From NCBI GenBank assembly GCA_021234155.1, contig JAJEKV010000003.1, forward strand, positions 32,967,166 to 33,031,165: a stretch of DNA of 64,000 nucleotides, given 5' to 3'. Below the pieces are notes generated by a model. It ran no database searches. It saw only the letters and a list, made by a program, of their open reading frames with translations, and was not told where the DNA came from. Both the position numbers and the translations under genes were made by a program. This DNA comes from Isoetes taiwanensis. Lineage: Eukaryota; Streptophyta; Lycopodiopsida; Isoetales; Isoetaceae. Shown piece after piece: positions 12,815 through 24,655 of this stretch. Numbering within the stretch: the first letter of the stretch is position 1; each line of letters starts with the position of its first letter.

Positions 12815-14369
12815 GGGTGTGCAAGTGGAACAAGTGAAAATACCTCAGAAACCAAATGTTGAGTCAACGAAAATAGTGGTGCCATCGACCACGCTGGTGT
12901 AACCTGCGGCTGTTAACGATATTGGATGGCGAGAACCGCCTTAACTGGGTCGATTTGGAGCCGAAGTTCCATTTGAGAGAATTAAAGCTGGTGTCGCTCA
13001 AATACTTCTTTATTTGCAGGTCAACAAGGGCTTCACGGAAGTATGCCAAGAAGGACATGATGCAAAAGGGCCGGATCCTTGGGAGTGAGTTTGAAGTGTA
13101 GAAAATCTTGGGGCGCCTATGGGAATGATGTGCGAACGAAGAGAGGGATGCCAAAGGGCGGAAGACGAAAGTCGAAAGCACGGAGGACAAAGGCGCAGAG
13201 GAACGAAAAGGTTTGTTTTAGGGCGCATAACCAGAGGCCGCTTAAGAGGCGAAGAGTGCGAAACCGAACCGCTTTGATGGTGCTGTGTGTCAAAGATGCA
13301 AGAAGGGTATTGAGAGGCAAAATTTGGCTAAGTCCTAAAAAACGTAAGGGAGAAGCAATGAACGGTGAGGATGAGACGTGAAAGAAAGATCGGATGATGA
13401 TGGCAAAGGACACTCATTAATGTTCGACGGTGAAAAGAAGGAATGGCATTCAATGTCAAGTGGTAACTCAAGTGGGATATCATTAAAAGGAATGTCAAGG
13501 TACCATGGTTAGATATGCGCGGAGAAAAGATTCTCATTTTAGAAATGTAATTTTGCATTGGTGAAACACGTTGGCGATTTGTGGGTGATTGGTCCATATC
13601 GCCGACAAGGAGTGCCTCAAGGTATAAGACAAACCGAGAGGAACGAAGGCATCCGATGGCGCCGCATGGCTGCCGCCGGCTTGAACGAAGATCGAGACGA
13701 TGCCCACTAACCGCCGAGTGGATCACTTGCAAGATGAATTGTCTCGATCTTCGCGCCGCCACAACCGGGTGTGGCATTCGAATGGACGGGCTGGTGTGCC
13801 GGGATGGCTGAACATCCCGACCCGAGGACCACCCGATGGAGGTGTTCTCGCGACCTTCGCTGGGATCCCGAGTGTAACCTTTACCATCTCACAAGATACT
13901 CTCTCGTCCAACCCGAGTAGGGTTTTGCCTTTAGGACTTAGTAGGATAGGGCTCCTCGAGTCTGCTACATAGGGCGCTGCCCATGAAATAGCTGGCTGCG
14001 CCCACATTTGTAAAAATTCCACTATAATATAATATACCGCCTAGTCACTGTGGTGTTTGTCATTGAACTGCTCGCGGTGTTGATGTTCACTTTCTCAGGT
14101 GATGAAAATGCTTTGAGACGAAACCATTAACCAATGTAGGTACGTGGAGTGCCATCTAACTCAAATTTAGTTGGAAAACGCTTGGTCTAAATCCACTGAA
14201 CAATTTGATAAGGGCCAAGCCAACGAAACTTGAAAGTTTACTCCGGAAAATTTTTGTAATTGAATCATAAAGAAGAACCAAATCTCCTCTTTGAATGTTT
14301 TGTTCCTCCTCAAACGCTTGTCATGTAAAGATTTTGCAACTGCTGGTCCATGAAGAACACGAATATAAG

Positions 14370-14945
14370 TGTTTGGGGTCCGGGGGTCTGAACTCCCCTC
14401 GAAGATGCTCTCCTCGTGAGGACCCGTGATCTAACAGAGAGTCCGGGGACTATGTCACGCGATTTGGTCGAAGAGAAGAAAAGAAGAGAATGTAACAATT
14501 GAAAGAAAGATGATAAGCTTCCTTGATATCACCGATGAAAATACATGAGCTCTCGCAATAGAGAGAAAATCGAAAGAGTATAAAGACCAAAACTCATCTA
14601 AAAACTTCTATGAGCTAACTCTTACTCATATATATAGTACAATGGGCTCTGGGGCCTGGCGGCACTGACCGATCTTGCCGACTCCCTCGAAGGGAGGCCC
14701 GACGGTGGTGAATGTTGGCGGTGCCCTGAAGTGCCTAGAATCATCGGCCGACATGCAAGTGACGGGCCGTCACTTGTCCGGAAGCAAGGCCTTGTTGACC
14801 GCCAAAGGCTTTAATCGCGGGCTCGCTTTAGTCTTCGGGTGATGCTTGGATGTCTGACCCAGTGGGTTGACCGAGGATCTTTTGAGCTGACCTGGTCTCG
14901 GACAGAGTGGTGCTGAATAGTCCTCATCAGAGTGCAAGATTAATA
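14370..14945 (-). repeat. LTR of element B
   Basis: It begins TGTTTGGGGTCC on the plus strand and ends near 'agattaata', a degraded form of the ACTAACA terminus. A TATATATA box (about 14630-14640, minus sense) is retained. Plus-strand 'ccccccacc' follows directly; as GGTGGGGGG on the minus strand it is the polypurine tract. Confidence 0.84.
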
Positions 14946-16520
14946 CCCCCCACCAAACGGTATACTCGAGTGAAGCAGTGAGGAAGCTGCCGAGGGCGTG
15001 GTGCCATCACTGAAAGTGATCCTCACGGGAGTGAGGACGGGCCCCTGGCCATGGTACCGGGCTGATGAGATCTCGGCGTGATTGAAGAGCTTGAGGGTGT
15101 CTTGGGCCAAGGGCGGTGATCAGTATCAATAAGAAAACGAGAGCCGCACTATGTCTTCAAGGTATGCCCAAGAAATGTGTAATCGAGACTCCATGAGAGA
15201 GACAGTCTGAAGGCCAAAAGCACCCATCGTGGGCATTTGGATTGGTAAAGTGAAAAATGGACGATTTAAGGAGTCGAGCAAAATGCATTTGAGGGCAGCG
15301 CAAAAACCGGGCTAGCATGGACAGAAGGATCAGTGAGGTGGAGGCGCTCGCAAGAAGGTGTTGGCACCATGAAGCGCATCCGCTGGCTGTTGCCAACCAC
15401 GCCATTAGCAATGTAGATCCAATTTGTGGTGTTGTCCGCAGTAGCACCTTCTTCCCAATGTGTGATCGGGCTAACAAAACGTGATCCCACCGGAGATCCC
15501 GCCTTCTCGAGATCCGGGAGGTGGTGTCCAGCCCGCAGCATGACCATCCATGACTTTGGTCCAAAAAGGAAGGCGCCTAATCGTGGGTCAGAACCCGGGG
15601 CGTGTGGAGGTACACCTGTGGAAGCATACAGGAGAAGGAACCATGCCCGTGGGCGGTTGCCGAAAGCAGCCTCCCTGAATTGATCGACAAGATCTGATCA
15701 AGTGCTCGATACCCGGGGCCGATCCCAAAGAGAAGCAGAGTCAGAGCGACAGGAGGGCTATCCTATCCCTGGGACTGCCTTGCCATCCAATGTAGCTCAG
15801 AATCGATTGCAACCAGCGAGGTGCTGCATATATAGACTTGCATAGGAAGACCCCTGGATGTCCCAGGATACTTCCTCGACGAGCTGTGGGGCCGGGCCTC
15901 CGCCACGCCGCAGAGATAAATGATTGGCAAGCCCGCATACCCTCGAAGGAAGTTTAATCGAAAGCAGATCCGTAAGATATGGATTGTTATCCTCACACCC
16001 ATTGGCGCAGTTGGGTCACCCTCGAACAGCCGGGCGTGGGCCCATTGCCAAAATTTTCCGTGGTATCACCCATAGAAATCATGAAAATATAAGCCATGGG
16101 CCGAATCCACGCCGGAAAGTGAGAAAGTTCGATCGCACAAGCATGAGATCAAAGACAAATAAGGGCACAACACAAATTTTGTCTTCAATGGAGAGTTCCA
16201 CAACCGAGAAAAAATCAAGACTGCCAAAGGATATCATTGTGGCCACTGCAATGCTGCGTCACTTTGAAAGGAAGAGGTGGCCGAGCAACCACATAACTGC
16301 GATAGCGTGGAGGGAGTCGAAGTCCAATCGGGCATTCCTCGTGAAGAATTGAAGTCCTGGCCAAGTTTGGTTTGAGCCTCATCGCCAGACTAACAGCTTG
16401 TCACCGTTGTTCGAGATCACTTGATCCTATTTTCCTTTTCAAGTAGGGAGGGCGTGCGTGGATCGTCACGACCCGCCTCTGGAGAAGGATTGACCCGAGT
16501 AGATCACTGCAGAATCCAAA
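14370..16520 (-). mobile_element. Ty3/Gypsy element B: short 3' fragment
   Basis: An LTR (14370-14945) is followed by about 1.57 kb of interior collinear with 17094-18600 of element C. Collinearity is lost around 16495, just before the LTR of element C. The left boundary is sharp: the LTR starts with TG exactly where element A sequence stops, which suggests an insertion into A. No matching right-hand half of B or continuation of A is found beyond 27452, so a deletion or rearrangement followed. Confidence 0.78.
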
Positions 16521-17093
16521 GGTCAGGGGTCCTGGGTTCTAGAACCTCGAAGACAAACTGCGGAGGACCCAGATCTAACAGAGAGTCCGGGACCATGTCA
16601 CGCCCGGATTTGGCCGGGAAGAGAAGAAAAAAGAAGAGAATGTAATAAATTGAGTTAAAAGATGATGTAAGCTTCCTTTAGATATCAATGATGAAATACA
16701 TGAGCTCGTGAAATAGAGAAAACCAGCGAGACAAGACTCAAAACTCATCTAAAAACTTATGAGCTAACTCCCCCACTCATATATAGCACAACGCCTTGGG
16801 CCCAATATAGACACCGATCATCTCTTGCCGACTGAAGGAGGCCTGACGAGGTGAATGTTACGCGCTCTTGAAGTGCCTAGAATCACGCCGACGACGACAT
16901 GCAAGTGGACGGCCGTCATTACTTGTCTGAAAGGGCGCCTTGTTGACCGCCAAAGGCTTTGATCAAGGTGGGCCTTGCTTAGTCTTCCGTGGAGGCTTGG
17001 ATGTCCTGACCCGTGGGTTGACTCAGGATCTTTGAGCTTGACCTGGTCTCGACGAGTGCATGAATAGTCCCCACCAGGAGGCACAGACTAACA
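16521..17093 (-). repeat. 3' LTR of element C
   Basis: It matches 26880-27452 along its length and ends in ACTAACA at 17093. The first bases are altered ('tcaggggtcc' instead of 'tgtttggggtcc'), so the left boundary is good to a few bases. A TATATA box lies near 16783-16790 in minus sense. Confidence 0.84.
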
Positions 17094-17108
17094 CTCCCCC
17101 ACCAAACG
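17094..17108 (-). promoter_or_regulatory. Polypurine tract of element C
   Basis: Plus-strand 'ctcccccaccaaacg' reads CGTTTGGTGGGGGAG on the minus strand, directly before the TGTTAG start of the 3' LTR. A purine run here primes plus-strand DNA synthesis in LTR retroelements. The same tract is present at elements A and B, which fixes the orientation of all three. Confidence 0.8.
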
Positions 17109-17302
17109 ACACTCGTGAGGAAGAAAAGGAGGAAGCGCTTTGAGGGCGGAAGCCATCAGCCCAAAGTGATCCTCACGGAGTGAGGACGGGCCCCATTATG
17201 GTACCGCTGATGAGATCTTGGCGTGATTGAAGAGCTTGAGGTGTGTCTTGGCCAAGGGGGCAGGATCAGCATCAATAAGAAAACGAGAGCGCACTCATGT
17301 CT

Positions 17303-18253
17303 TCAAGTGCAGCTGCGGGCCCCAAGAAATGTACCGACACTCCATGAGGAGACAGTCAAGGCCAAAAGCACCGACACCGGCATTTGGATTGCAAAGGAAA
17401 ATGGGACGCCGCTGACGAAGGAGCCGAGCAAAATGCATTTGAGGGCAGCGCAAAAACCCGCTTGAAGATGGATGTAGGACGTGTGAGGTGGAGGCGCTCG
17501 CAAGAAGGTGTTGAGACCATGAAGCGATCCGCGGCCGCTGCCAACCACGCCATTAGCAATGTAGATCCAATTTGTGGTGTTGTCCAGAGTAGCACCTTCT
17601 TCCCAATGTGATCGGGCGAACAAAACGTGATCCCACCGAGATCCGCCGAGATCCGAGGTGGTGTCCACCGCATGACCATCCATGACCTTGGTCCAAAAAG
17701 GAAGGCGCCAATCAGAAGTCGAACCTGGGGCGTGAGGTACACCCAGGGAAGCATAGGGAGAAGGAACCATGCCCGTATGCACACCGAAAGCAGTCTCCTC
17801 GAATTGATCGACAAGATCCGGATCATGCCCGACACCAAATCCGATCCCAAAGAGAAGCAGAGAGTCGAGTTGACAGAGGGCTATCCCATCCCGGGGGGAC
17901 CGCCTTGCTATCCAAAAGAGCCTCAGAATCGATTGTAACCAGCGAGGTGCTGATATAGATTGTGCATAGGGAAGATCTTCGGGATGTCCTAGATACTTCC
18001 TTATTTGTTGCAGCTGCCCCGCTTGCCGTAGAGATAAATGATTGGCAAGCTCGCATGTACCGATGAAAAGTTTTGGTCCGAGCAGATCCGCAAGATATGG
18101 ATTGTTATCCCGGCACCCATTGCGCAGCGGGGTCACCCCGAACACCGGGCGGGGCCCATTGCCAAAATTTTCCCGTATCACCCAGATAGAAATCATGAAA
18201 ATATAAGCCATGGGCTGAACCACGCCTGGAAAGTGAGAAAGTCCGGATCGCAC
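17303..18253 (-). other. Open frame near the 3' LTR of element C, hydrophobic end
   Basis: A 316-codon open frame, the longest of the Gypsy stack outside pol, lies between the extra ORF and the 3' LTR. The stretch WDHVLFARSHWEEGATLDN has counterparts in elements A (10.65-10.70 kb) and B (about 15.47 kb), although in those copies the frame is broken. Near its end is a hydrophobic run (PFSFAIQMPVSVLLALTV) that could span a membrane. Its conservation may simply reflect common descent of non-coding 3' sequence. An env-like role is possible but not shown. Confidence 0.35.
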
Positions 18254-18489
18254 AAAGGTATGAGATCAAAGACAACAAGGGCACAACACAACCCTTTGTC
18301 TTCAATGGAGAGTTCGCCAACCGAAAAAATCAGCACCGCCAAAGGGATATCCACAGGCCATCACCGCGCCACTTTGAAAGGAAGAGGTGGCGCCGAGCAA
18401 ACCACATAATCATGATAGCAGGAGGGAGCCGGAAGTCCACCGGCATTCTCGTGAAGAATTGAAGTCCGGGCCAAGTTTGGTTTGAGCCT

Positions 18490-19702
18490 CATCGCCAGAT
18501 CGAATAGCTTGTCGCACCGTTGTTCGAGATCACGGATCCTATTTTCCTTTTCAAGTAGGAGGCGGATCGGTCACGGACCCGCTTCGAGAAGGATTGACCG
18601 GGAGGAAGATTTCCTTGTATTGAGACGGCACCTGCAATTCCGCCGGCCATCGAGTATTTTCTGCTTCGCGCACTCTCGTAAGCTGATCTTGAAGAGAGGT
18701 GATCCGAGAGGTCTGTGGTAGAAAGCTGAGCCAAGGAGGCAACTTGAGCATCTCGGCTGAAAGATTTTGAACTTGAGTGCGGAAGTTTTCACACAGCCCG
18801 AGTACAAGGCATTGAGTTTAGCAATATCTTCATCCTTGGTACTGTGGAGAGCAGCTTTTGGACTTGTTGTGCTCCAACAGAGTCTGAATTTTGACTGAGC
18901 CGAGCCTCGCTGATCCGCGAGTTGGCTGACTTGAGCTTGTGTACTCTTGAGATCCGCATGAGCCTGTAAGAGAGCTTCATGCTTGTCTTGAAGTTTGGCC
19001 TCCAAAGTTGCAACTTGGGCAGTTGCAGCTTGAAGGTCTTGGTGTACCGCATCGAGGGCCTCTAGTGCTCAAGTGAACCCCGCCATAAGAGCGCCTTTGG
19101 GATTCCTCAGAACTTAAGTGCAAAGCAGCTTGAGCATCCCGCCGATACTGATACAACAACCGACGAGGGTGTTGTGGTGGTGGAATTGGTCAAGGCCCGG
19201 TGTGGAGGTTTGGGAAAAATGGTGAAGTGGATGGTGTAGCGGAGGAAGAGACAAAGGACATGAGTGTGACCGTGGTCATGACCAGGGGAAGATGGGCGTG
19301 ATGTGCCAACTTGGTGATTGACTGGAAGGAGCGCTGAGTGGAAGTATGAGAATTTGGTGGTGTGGGAGGGAAGTAATGACGGATGAGGGCTTGAAAGTGC
19401 CCTCCCACAGAAACTTCAGAAATGGAAGTGGTACCCCGAAGGCGGTCCATTTCTTGGAGAAGACGATAGAACATCATTTGGGGCCAATCTATGTGGTGCT
19501 TGGAGTGTGTAGCAGTAAGGACCAGGTTATAGAAAGGCTTATTGATATGGGTGTTCTTGATAGAATACCCAAGGAATTTGCGCCACAAAAATTTTACAAA
19601 GGTCTCATGAGGCTTGTCGATATTGGTCAGACGATGGACATTGGCGTGATAAGCAGTGTGCACCAAACTCGTGGACATCAATATCCTCAGATAGCGTACC
19701 AT
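18490..19702 (-). pseudogene. Extra ORF downstream of integrase in element C
   Basis: Minus-strand open fragments (19702-19190, 19052-18789, 19005-18571) lie in the sense direction. The N-terminal block contains HETFVKFLWRKFLGYS and, about 30 residues later, HIDWPQMMFYRLLQEMDR; both recur in element A. A Pro/Ser-rich linker follows, then a heptad-like Lys/Gln/Ala-rich stretch (KLQDKHEALLQAHADLKSTQ) that should form a coiled coil. This protein is not gag or pol. Retention of wording in two copies, despite frameshifts in both, suggests it was once a real ORF. I do not recognise the family. Confidence 0.55.
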
Positions 19703-20989
19703 GATACAAAGGAGTGTGCAAGGGAATATGAAATACCCTCAGAAATCAAGTGTTGAGTCAATGAAATAGTGGTGCCATCGACCACAAGGGGTGTACCCTT
19801 GCGGGGTCAAGTTAACAATATTGGCGGCGAACCGCCGAAATCAAGGTGATTTGGAGCCGGAAGTTCCATTTGAGAAAATTCAGAAGCTGGTGTCGCTTCA
19901 AATGACGCCTTTATTGGGGCCAACAAGGGCTTCACGGAAAGTGGGCGCCAAGAAGGATACAGATGCAAAAAGGGCCGGATCCTTGGGAGCAAAGAGTTTG
20001 AAGTGTAGAAAATCTTGGGGCAGCCATGAGAATGATTTGCGTAAGAGAGATGCCAAAGGCGGAAGACGAAAGTCGAAAGCACGAGGATGAAGGCGCAGAG
20101 GAACGAAAAGGTTTGTTTTAGGGCGACAACCGGAGGTGAAGAGGTATGAAGAGTGCGAAACAGAACCGCTGATGATGCCAGTGTCAAAAGATGCTAAGAA
20201 GGGGATTGAGAGGCAAAAATTTGGCTAAGTCCCCAAAAACGTAAGGGAGAAGCAATGAACGGTGAGGATGAGACGAAAGAAAGATCGGATGTGACAGATG
20301 GCAAAGGACACCCATTAATGTTCGACGGGCGGGAAAGAAGGAATGGCATTCAATGCCGGGTAACTCGGCGGGATATCATTAAAAGGAATGTGTCAAGGTA
20401 CCATTGCTAGATATGCGCGGAGAACAGATTCTCCTTTTAGAAACAGCCTTGCATTGCAAACCACGCTACGCGATTTGTGTGATTGGTCCACGCCGACAAG
20501 GAGGTCCTCGCTGGCTATATAAGACGAACCGAGAGAAACGAAGGCATCCGATGGCGCCAAGATGGCTGCCGCCGGTTTGAACGAAGATTGCACCATGCCG
20601 ACGAACCGCCGAGTGGATCACTTGTAAGATGAATTGTCTCGATCTCGCGCCGCCACAACCGCGGGCATTCGTGATGGACGGCCGGGTGTGCCGGGATGGC
20701 TGAACATCCCGACCAAGACCAACGGGATGGAGGTGGTTCTGCACCTTCGCTGATCCGGAGCAGAACCTCTACCATCTCCTCCGTGATCACCTCCGCCCCG
20801 AACCCGAGTAGAGGGTTTTTCCTCTTAGGACTTAGTAGATAGGGCTCGAGCCTGCTTTTTGTATATAGGGCAAAGGCCCCCATAGCGAAATAGCCGGGTC
20901 GCGCCCACATTTTGTAAAAAAATTCCACTATAATATAATCTACCGCCTTTCTAGTCACTGTGGTGTTTGATTCTTGAACTGCCTCGTGT

Positions 20990-21967
20990 TGGGATGTTCA
21001 CTTTCTGTGTGATGAAATGCTTTGAGACGAAAAACCATTAACTAATGTAGGTAATGGAGTGCCATCTAATTCAAATGAGTTGGAAAACACTTGGTCTAAC
21101 CACTTGAACAATTTGATAAGGGCCAAGCCAACGAAACTTGAGTTTACCCGGAAAATTTTTGTACCTGGAATCATAAAGAAGAACCAAATCTCCTTGTTTG
21201 AATGTTTTTGTCTTCAAACGCTTGTCATGTAAAGATTTTTGCAAATCATGTTGTCCATGAAGAACACGAATATAAGCATCCCGCGTTCATCCAACTGTTC
21301 TAATTGATAGACCCGCTTTTGAGAGCAAATGGTGGATTATGAGCAAGAGCTAGTTGAAACCGAGTGTTGGAAGAATGAATTCAAAGGGCATGAGAGCTTC
21401 CTCGACCATAAACCAATTTAAAAGGAGGTGACCTGTAGCAATCTTGAAACAAGTATTGTAGGCCCAAAGAACTGTAGGGAAGTTTTGTCCGCTAACTGCA
21501 GGAAGCGCCACAAATTTTCTTGAGAATGGTGACCGTAGTTTTGTTGGTGCTTTCGCCAACCCATTGCCTTGAGGATAGTAAGGTGTGCTCTTGTGATGAT
21601 GTATCAAGAGATAATCCGTCAGCTCTTTGATAGTATGATTGATGAAATGAACACCACGATCACTGACCAGCTCCGTGGGGCAGCCGAATCGCGTGATGAT
21701 TTGTTGATAGAGGACTCGGCCGTGCTTGCAAAGCAGTTGTTGTCCGAAGTGCACAAGCTTCCGCCCATTTGGTGGCGAGTCAAGAGAACCAGAATGTATC
21801 GCACGAGTGTGCCGCGCCGGAGGGTCTATAGGTCCCACAAAGTCCATTCCCCATTTGCTGAAGGGAAGTGGCGTGGCGACCGGCGTCAAGGGAAGAGCGT
21901 CACGGGCCGTGGGGCGTCCCACCCGCTGGCAAGCGTCACACGCGCGGGCGTATGTGAGCATCTTTGA
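20990..21967 (-). pseudogene. Integrase of element C (frameshifted)
   Basis: Integrase catalyses insertion of the retroelement DNA. Visible parts include the end of the HHCC zinc region (ACDACQRVGRPT), the first catalytic Asp in WGMDFVGPI and the second in CPTELVSDRGVHF. These are followed by HHKSTPYYPQGNG. The catalytic Glu falls in a different frame: after QGNG the frame reads GLAKAPTK, while one base over it reads GESTNKT, so a single base is missing there. Further downstream (about 21.18-21.11 kb) the GPY/F module reads FRWLGPYQIV. At least two frameshifts make this copy non-coding unless they are sequence errors. Confidence 0.84.
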
Positions 21968-22324
21968 AGAGCGTAAAAATAATACCCGGCAAGAAGAAGA
22001 ATTTTATGCGGCCGTGGTGTCACCATGAAAATGACCACCACCGAGCCCTTGATGAGCTTCTCAACAATGTCCGAACTTCATGAGGTAGAACACAGCGTCA
22101 AGGATGGTGTCCTTACCTTTTTTGTAGAGATGTCCGCAACCATGGTGTAGTCACGACCTCCTGAGAAATTGATGGCGACGGGATTGTCGCCAAGGTGAGA
22201 GAGCGCCTCATCTTCCGTGGAAGAGCACCGTGAGGAGGTACCGCTGAAAAATCATGGAACCAATGTGGTGTTGCCGTGACTAAAAAAAGTTGAGCATCGT
22301 GGAAGGCGCCCCGAGACCCCGCCG

Positions 22325-22780
22325 CTATGGATCATCCGTGTGGATGCGTGAAAGATAATCCGAATAACATGAGATTTGCCACCCTTTATGAACGATTTCA
22401 AAAGGAGCAAATTCTTGAGAAGAAGGACCCAACGAGCAATGCGCCCGTGGGCGTGATTTGTTGATCAAATAGAGAAGTGCTTGGTGGTCCACAAAGAACT
22501 TGATTTGACTGCCCAAAAGGTAATGACGGAAGCGCTGGACACGTAAAATGAGACCCAAAGCTTCACGCCCGTGGCGTAATAGTTGCGCCAAAGCAGAATT
22601 GAGTTTTCTACCGGGTATAGCGATTTGGTTTATCAGCAGCGCATCATATTCTTGAGAAAGAACAGCCCAATAGCAAACGCCGAGACATCGACATGAACGT
22701 GAAAGGGCTTGTCCCATTGAGGAGGAACAAGAACCGTGCCTCGAGTAAGCAAAAGCTTCACCTGTTGAAAGCAGCCGCAC
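22325..22780 (-). CDS. RNase H domain of element C pol
   Basis: This domain degrades the RNA strand during reverse transcription. It is part of the pol polyprotein, between RT and integrase. Motifs seen: AVLSQEYD near the start, REALGLILRVQRFRHYLLG in the middle, and FFVDHQALLYLINK carrying the DH pair typical of Gypsy RNase H. It ends in SDYLSRIHTDDP. The domain is one open frame, but the junctions to RT and integrase are broken. Confidence 0.82.
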   Translation of the reverse strand: MRLLSTGEAFAYSRHGSCSSSMGQALSRSCRCLGVCYWAVLSQEYDALLINQIAIPGRKLNSALAQLLRHGREALGLILRVQRFRHYLLGSQIKFFVDHQALLYLINKSRPRAHCSLGPSSQEFAPFEIVHKGWQISCYSDYLSRIHTDDP

Positions 22781-22816
22781 TGGAATTCCAAGCCTGTGGA
22801 TTCGCCACCCGTGAGT

Positions 22817-23644
22817 TTATGAATGGGATCCGCAATGGCCGCCAGTCCGTATGAAGGTGGAGTAATAATTGACCTTTCCTAGGAAAGAGCGTGTCTTTTG
22901 ATATTGGCTGGTGCTTGAGCTTTTAGCACACAATCGATTTTGGCAGATCGATCGCTGGTGATTCCCGCTTTGTCGACAACATGGCCTAACAGAACACCGT
23001 AAGTGACGCAAAAGGTGCATTTCTCGTGATTGAGACTAATGCCGACTCATCACATTTCTCGAAAGACGAGTTCCAATTTATCCAAATGGTCAGCCATGGA
23101 ACTCAGAGGCGAGAAGTCATCTTGAAAAATTTGCAAGAAGGGATTTTCCTTCATGAAATCATGAAAAACTGAGAGCATGATGCGCTGAAATGTTGAAGGA
23201 GAGTTGGATAATCCAAAAGGAACCACCTTTGTAGGCAAAAAGTGACTTCTACCCGGTGGTGAAAGTGGTCTTGAGTTGATCAGATTCTTTGATGGAGATC
23301 CGATTGTAGCCGAGAAACCATCCATAAAGGAGTACATCTCATGTCCAAACCACTTCTTCCGTAACTTGGTCTGTGAAAGGAAGTGGAAAATGATCACGCC
23401 CGTGGCCCCGATTGAGTTTCCGATAGTCTACACAGACGCGGATCTTACCATTGTGCTTAAGGGCAATGACGATAGGGCTCACCCATTCGTAATGTTTGAC
23501 CTCATAGATCAAACCCGCAGCAAGGAGTTTGTCAATTTCCGCCTTGACGCGATCACTGTAATTAGGGTTGAGCCTCAGATCGCCGCTGCTACACCGGGTC
23601 GCATCGATTTGGTAGGAATGGTGAGTTCCCCAAGCTTTTGTTGA
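22817..23644 (-). pseudogene. Reverse transcriptase of element C (FQDD variant)
   Basis: RNA-dependent DNA polymerase of the retroelement. Read in two frames on the minus strand: the N-terminal block (about 23540-23390) contains ALKHNGKIRVCVDYRKLN. Then come YSFMDGFS, carrying the first catalytic Asp, and VPFGLSNSPSTFQRIM. The catalytic box is FLQIFQDDF at about 23127-23116, where the usual Y-x-DD has F in the first place. The connection domain follows to about 22817. The upstream piece at 23894-23589 (FIWGYKDLRGI) matches the leader that precedes RT in plant Gypsy elements. Confidence 0.82.
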
Positions 23645-24316
23645 TTCCCCGCAGATCTTTGTAACCCCAAATAAAATGTGTTTGAATTTTTGAACAAAAT
23701 TTTACGGCCCTTTGACGATAAGGAGCCTGAAGGTTTGGCAAAGAATGCGACAGTTGATTGTTGCCAACATCCACAATCTCAACTCGAGTCCGAATATGGG
23801 GTATGACTTCAGATCCCGACAATGTGTGCGTGAGGTTGGAGCATAACCGATGCGGGCACTTTGCGGGTAAAAAGAGAGGTTGCTCAAAGGTCATCTAGCA
23901 AAGGTTGCTTCATGACGGCGGTACATCAACAGGAGTTGCCGGAGTGTCCGTGATCCGAAAAGTGATCAACGCTGCTGGATTCTGATTGCAAGGAGCCGTA
24001 GGGGTCAAGCAAGGCAGCCACAAACCGTCCTCGATCAAGAGTCATTTCTCCCCAAGGATCAAAGATATTCGGTAGGATGACAGAGGCGCACGCCAGGGGT
24101 AGCCCGAACTTGATAAATATTCCGAGCGCCTTCGTAATCGCTGTCCGAGAGAGGGTTCCGCATTGTCAACGGAAATGATCCGCCTGCTTGCAAGTCCATT
24201 GGTGGCATTGAGATGACCATCTCAGGATGACTAACCGTCCGTGGGCCCAAAGAATGGATACTTTTTGCCCGGCGGAGAAAGGGTCTTCCCACCAAAGATT
24301 TCATAGTCACCGATCT

Positions 24317-24655
24317 TCACCAGCCTTTCCAAACTCCAAATTCCATGGGAAAGCGGAGATCACCAATGTTGATGTGTAGAATAGGTGTGACGCCTTGAGG
24401 TCTCGTGATATGGCCATTAGCCAATTTGATGTCATATGGGGCACGAAAGAGTTGTGTGATGCCCATTTGTTTGCGGAGTTTGTCCGTGATGAGATTGACC
24501 GCACTACCTCCATCGATTTGAACATGGTTGACTTGTCGATTTCCCACCGCTGCATGGACCGGGTGGGTGTAGAGGTAGCTACAGCCCCAACTAAAACAGC
24601 TTGGGAGTGGTAATCGGTCCTTGAGAGCAGGATGTAGTTTTAAAATGGTTGCCAA
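24317..24655 (-). CDS. Aspartic protease of element C
   Basis: Retropepsin-like domain that would cleave the gag-pol polyprotein. VQIDGGSAVNLITDKL carries the active-site Asp in a D-G-G-S context instead of D-T/S-G. It is followed by APYDIKLANG and ILHINIGDLRFP, the strand and flap pattern of this family. It sits between the gag knuckle and RT, as expected. The frame is open for 112 codons. Confidence 0.78.
   Translation of the reverse strand: MATILKLHPALKDRLPLPSCFSWGCSYLYTHPVHAAVGNRQVNHVQIDGGSAVNLITDKLRKQMGITQLFRAPYDIKLANGHITRPQGVTPILHINIGDLRFPMEFGVWKGW

Larger units (their letters stand above)
9593..14369 (-). mobile_element. Ty3/Gypsy element A: 3' fragment (LTR plus 4.2 kb interior)
   Basis: A 3' LTR (9593-10163) is followed, reading rightward on the plus strand, by interior sequence collinear with 17094-21275 of complete element C. 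The collinear stretch includes the extra post-integrase ORFs (11.5-12.8 kb) and the C-terminal edge of integrase (about 14.17-14.34 kb, matching the GPY region of C). Collinearity stops at 14369, in the middle of 'gaatataag', where the LTR of element B begins exactly. The gag, protease, RT and most of the integrase are missing, and so is a 5' LTR. The three copies belong to one family and are all on the minus strand. Confidence 0.82.

Noticed and set aside
17209..17230. CTGATGAG as a hammerhead ribozyme core
   Set aside because: No matching GAAA and cleavage-site stems at the right spacing, and it lies on the strand opposite to the element's transcript.
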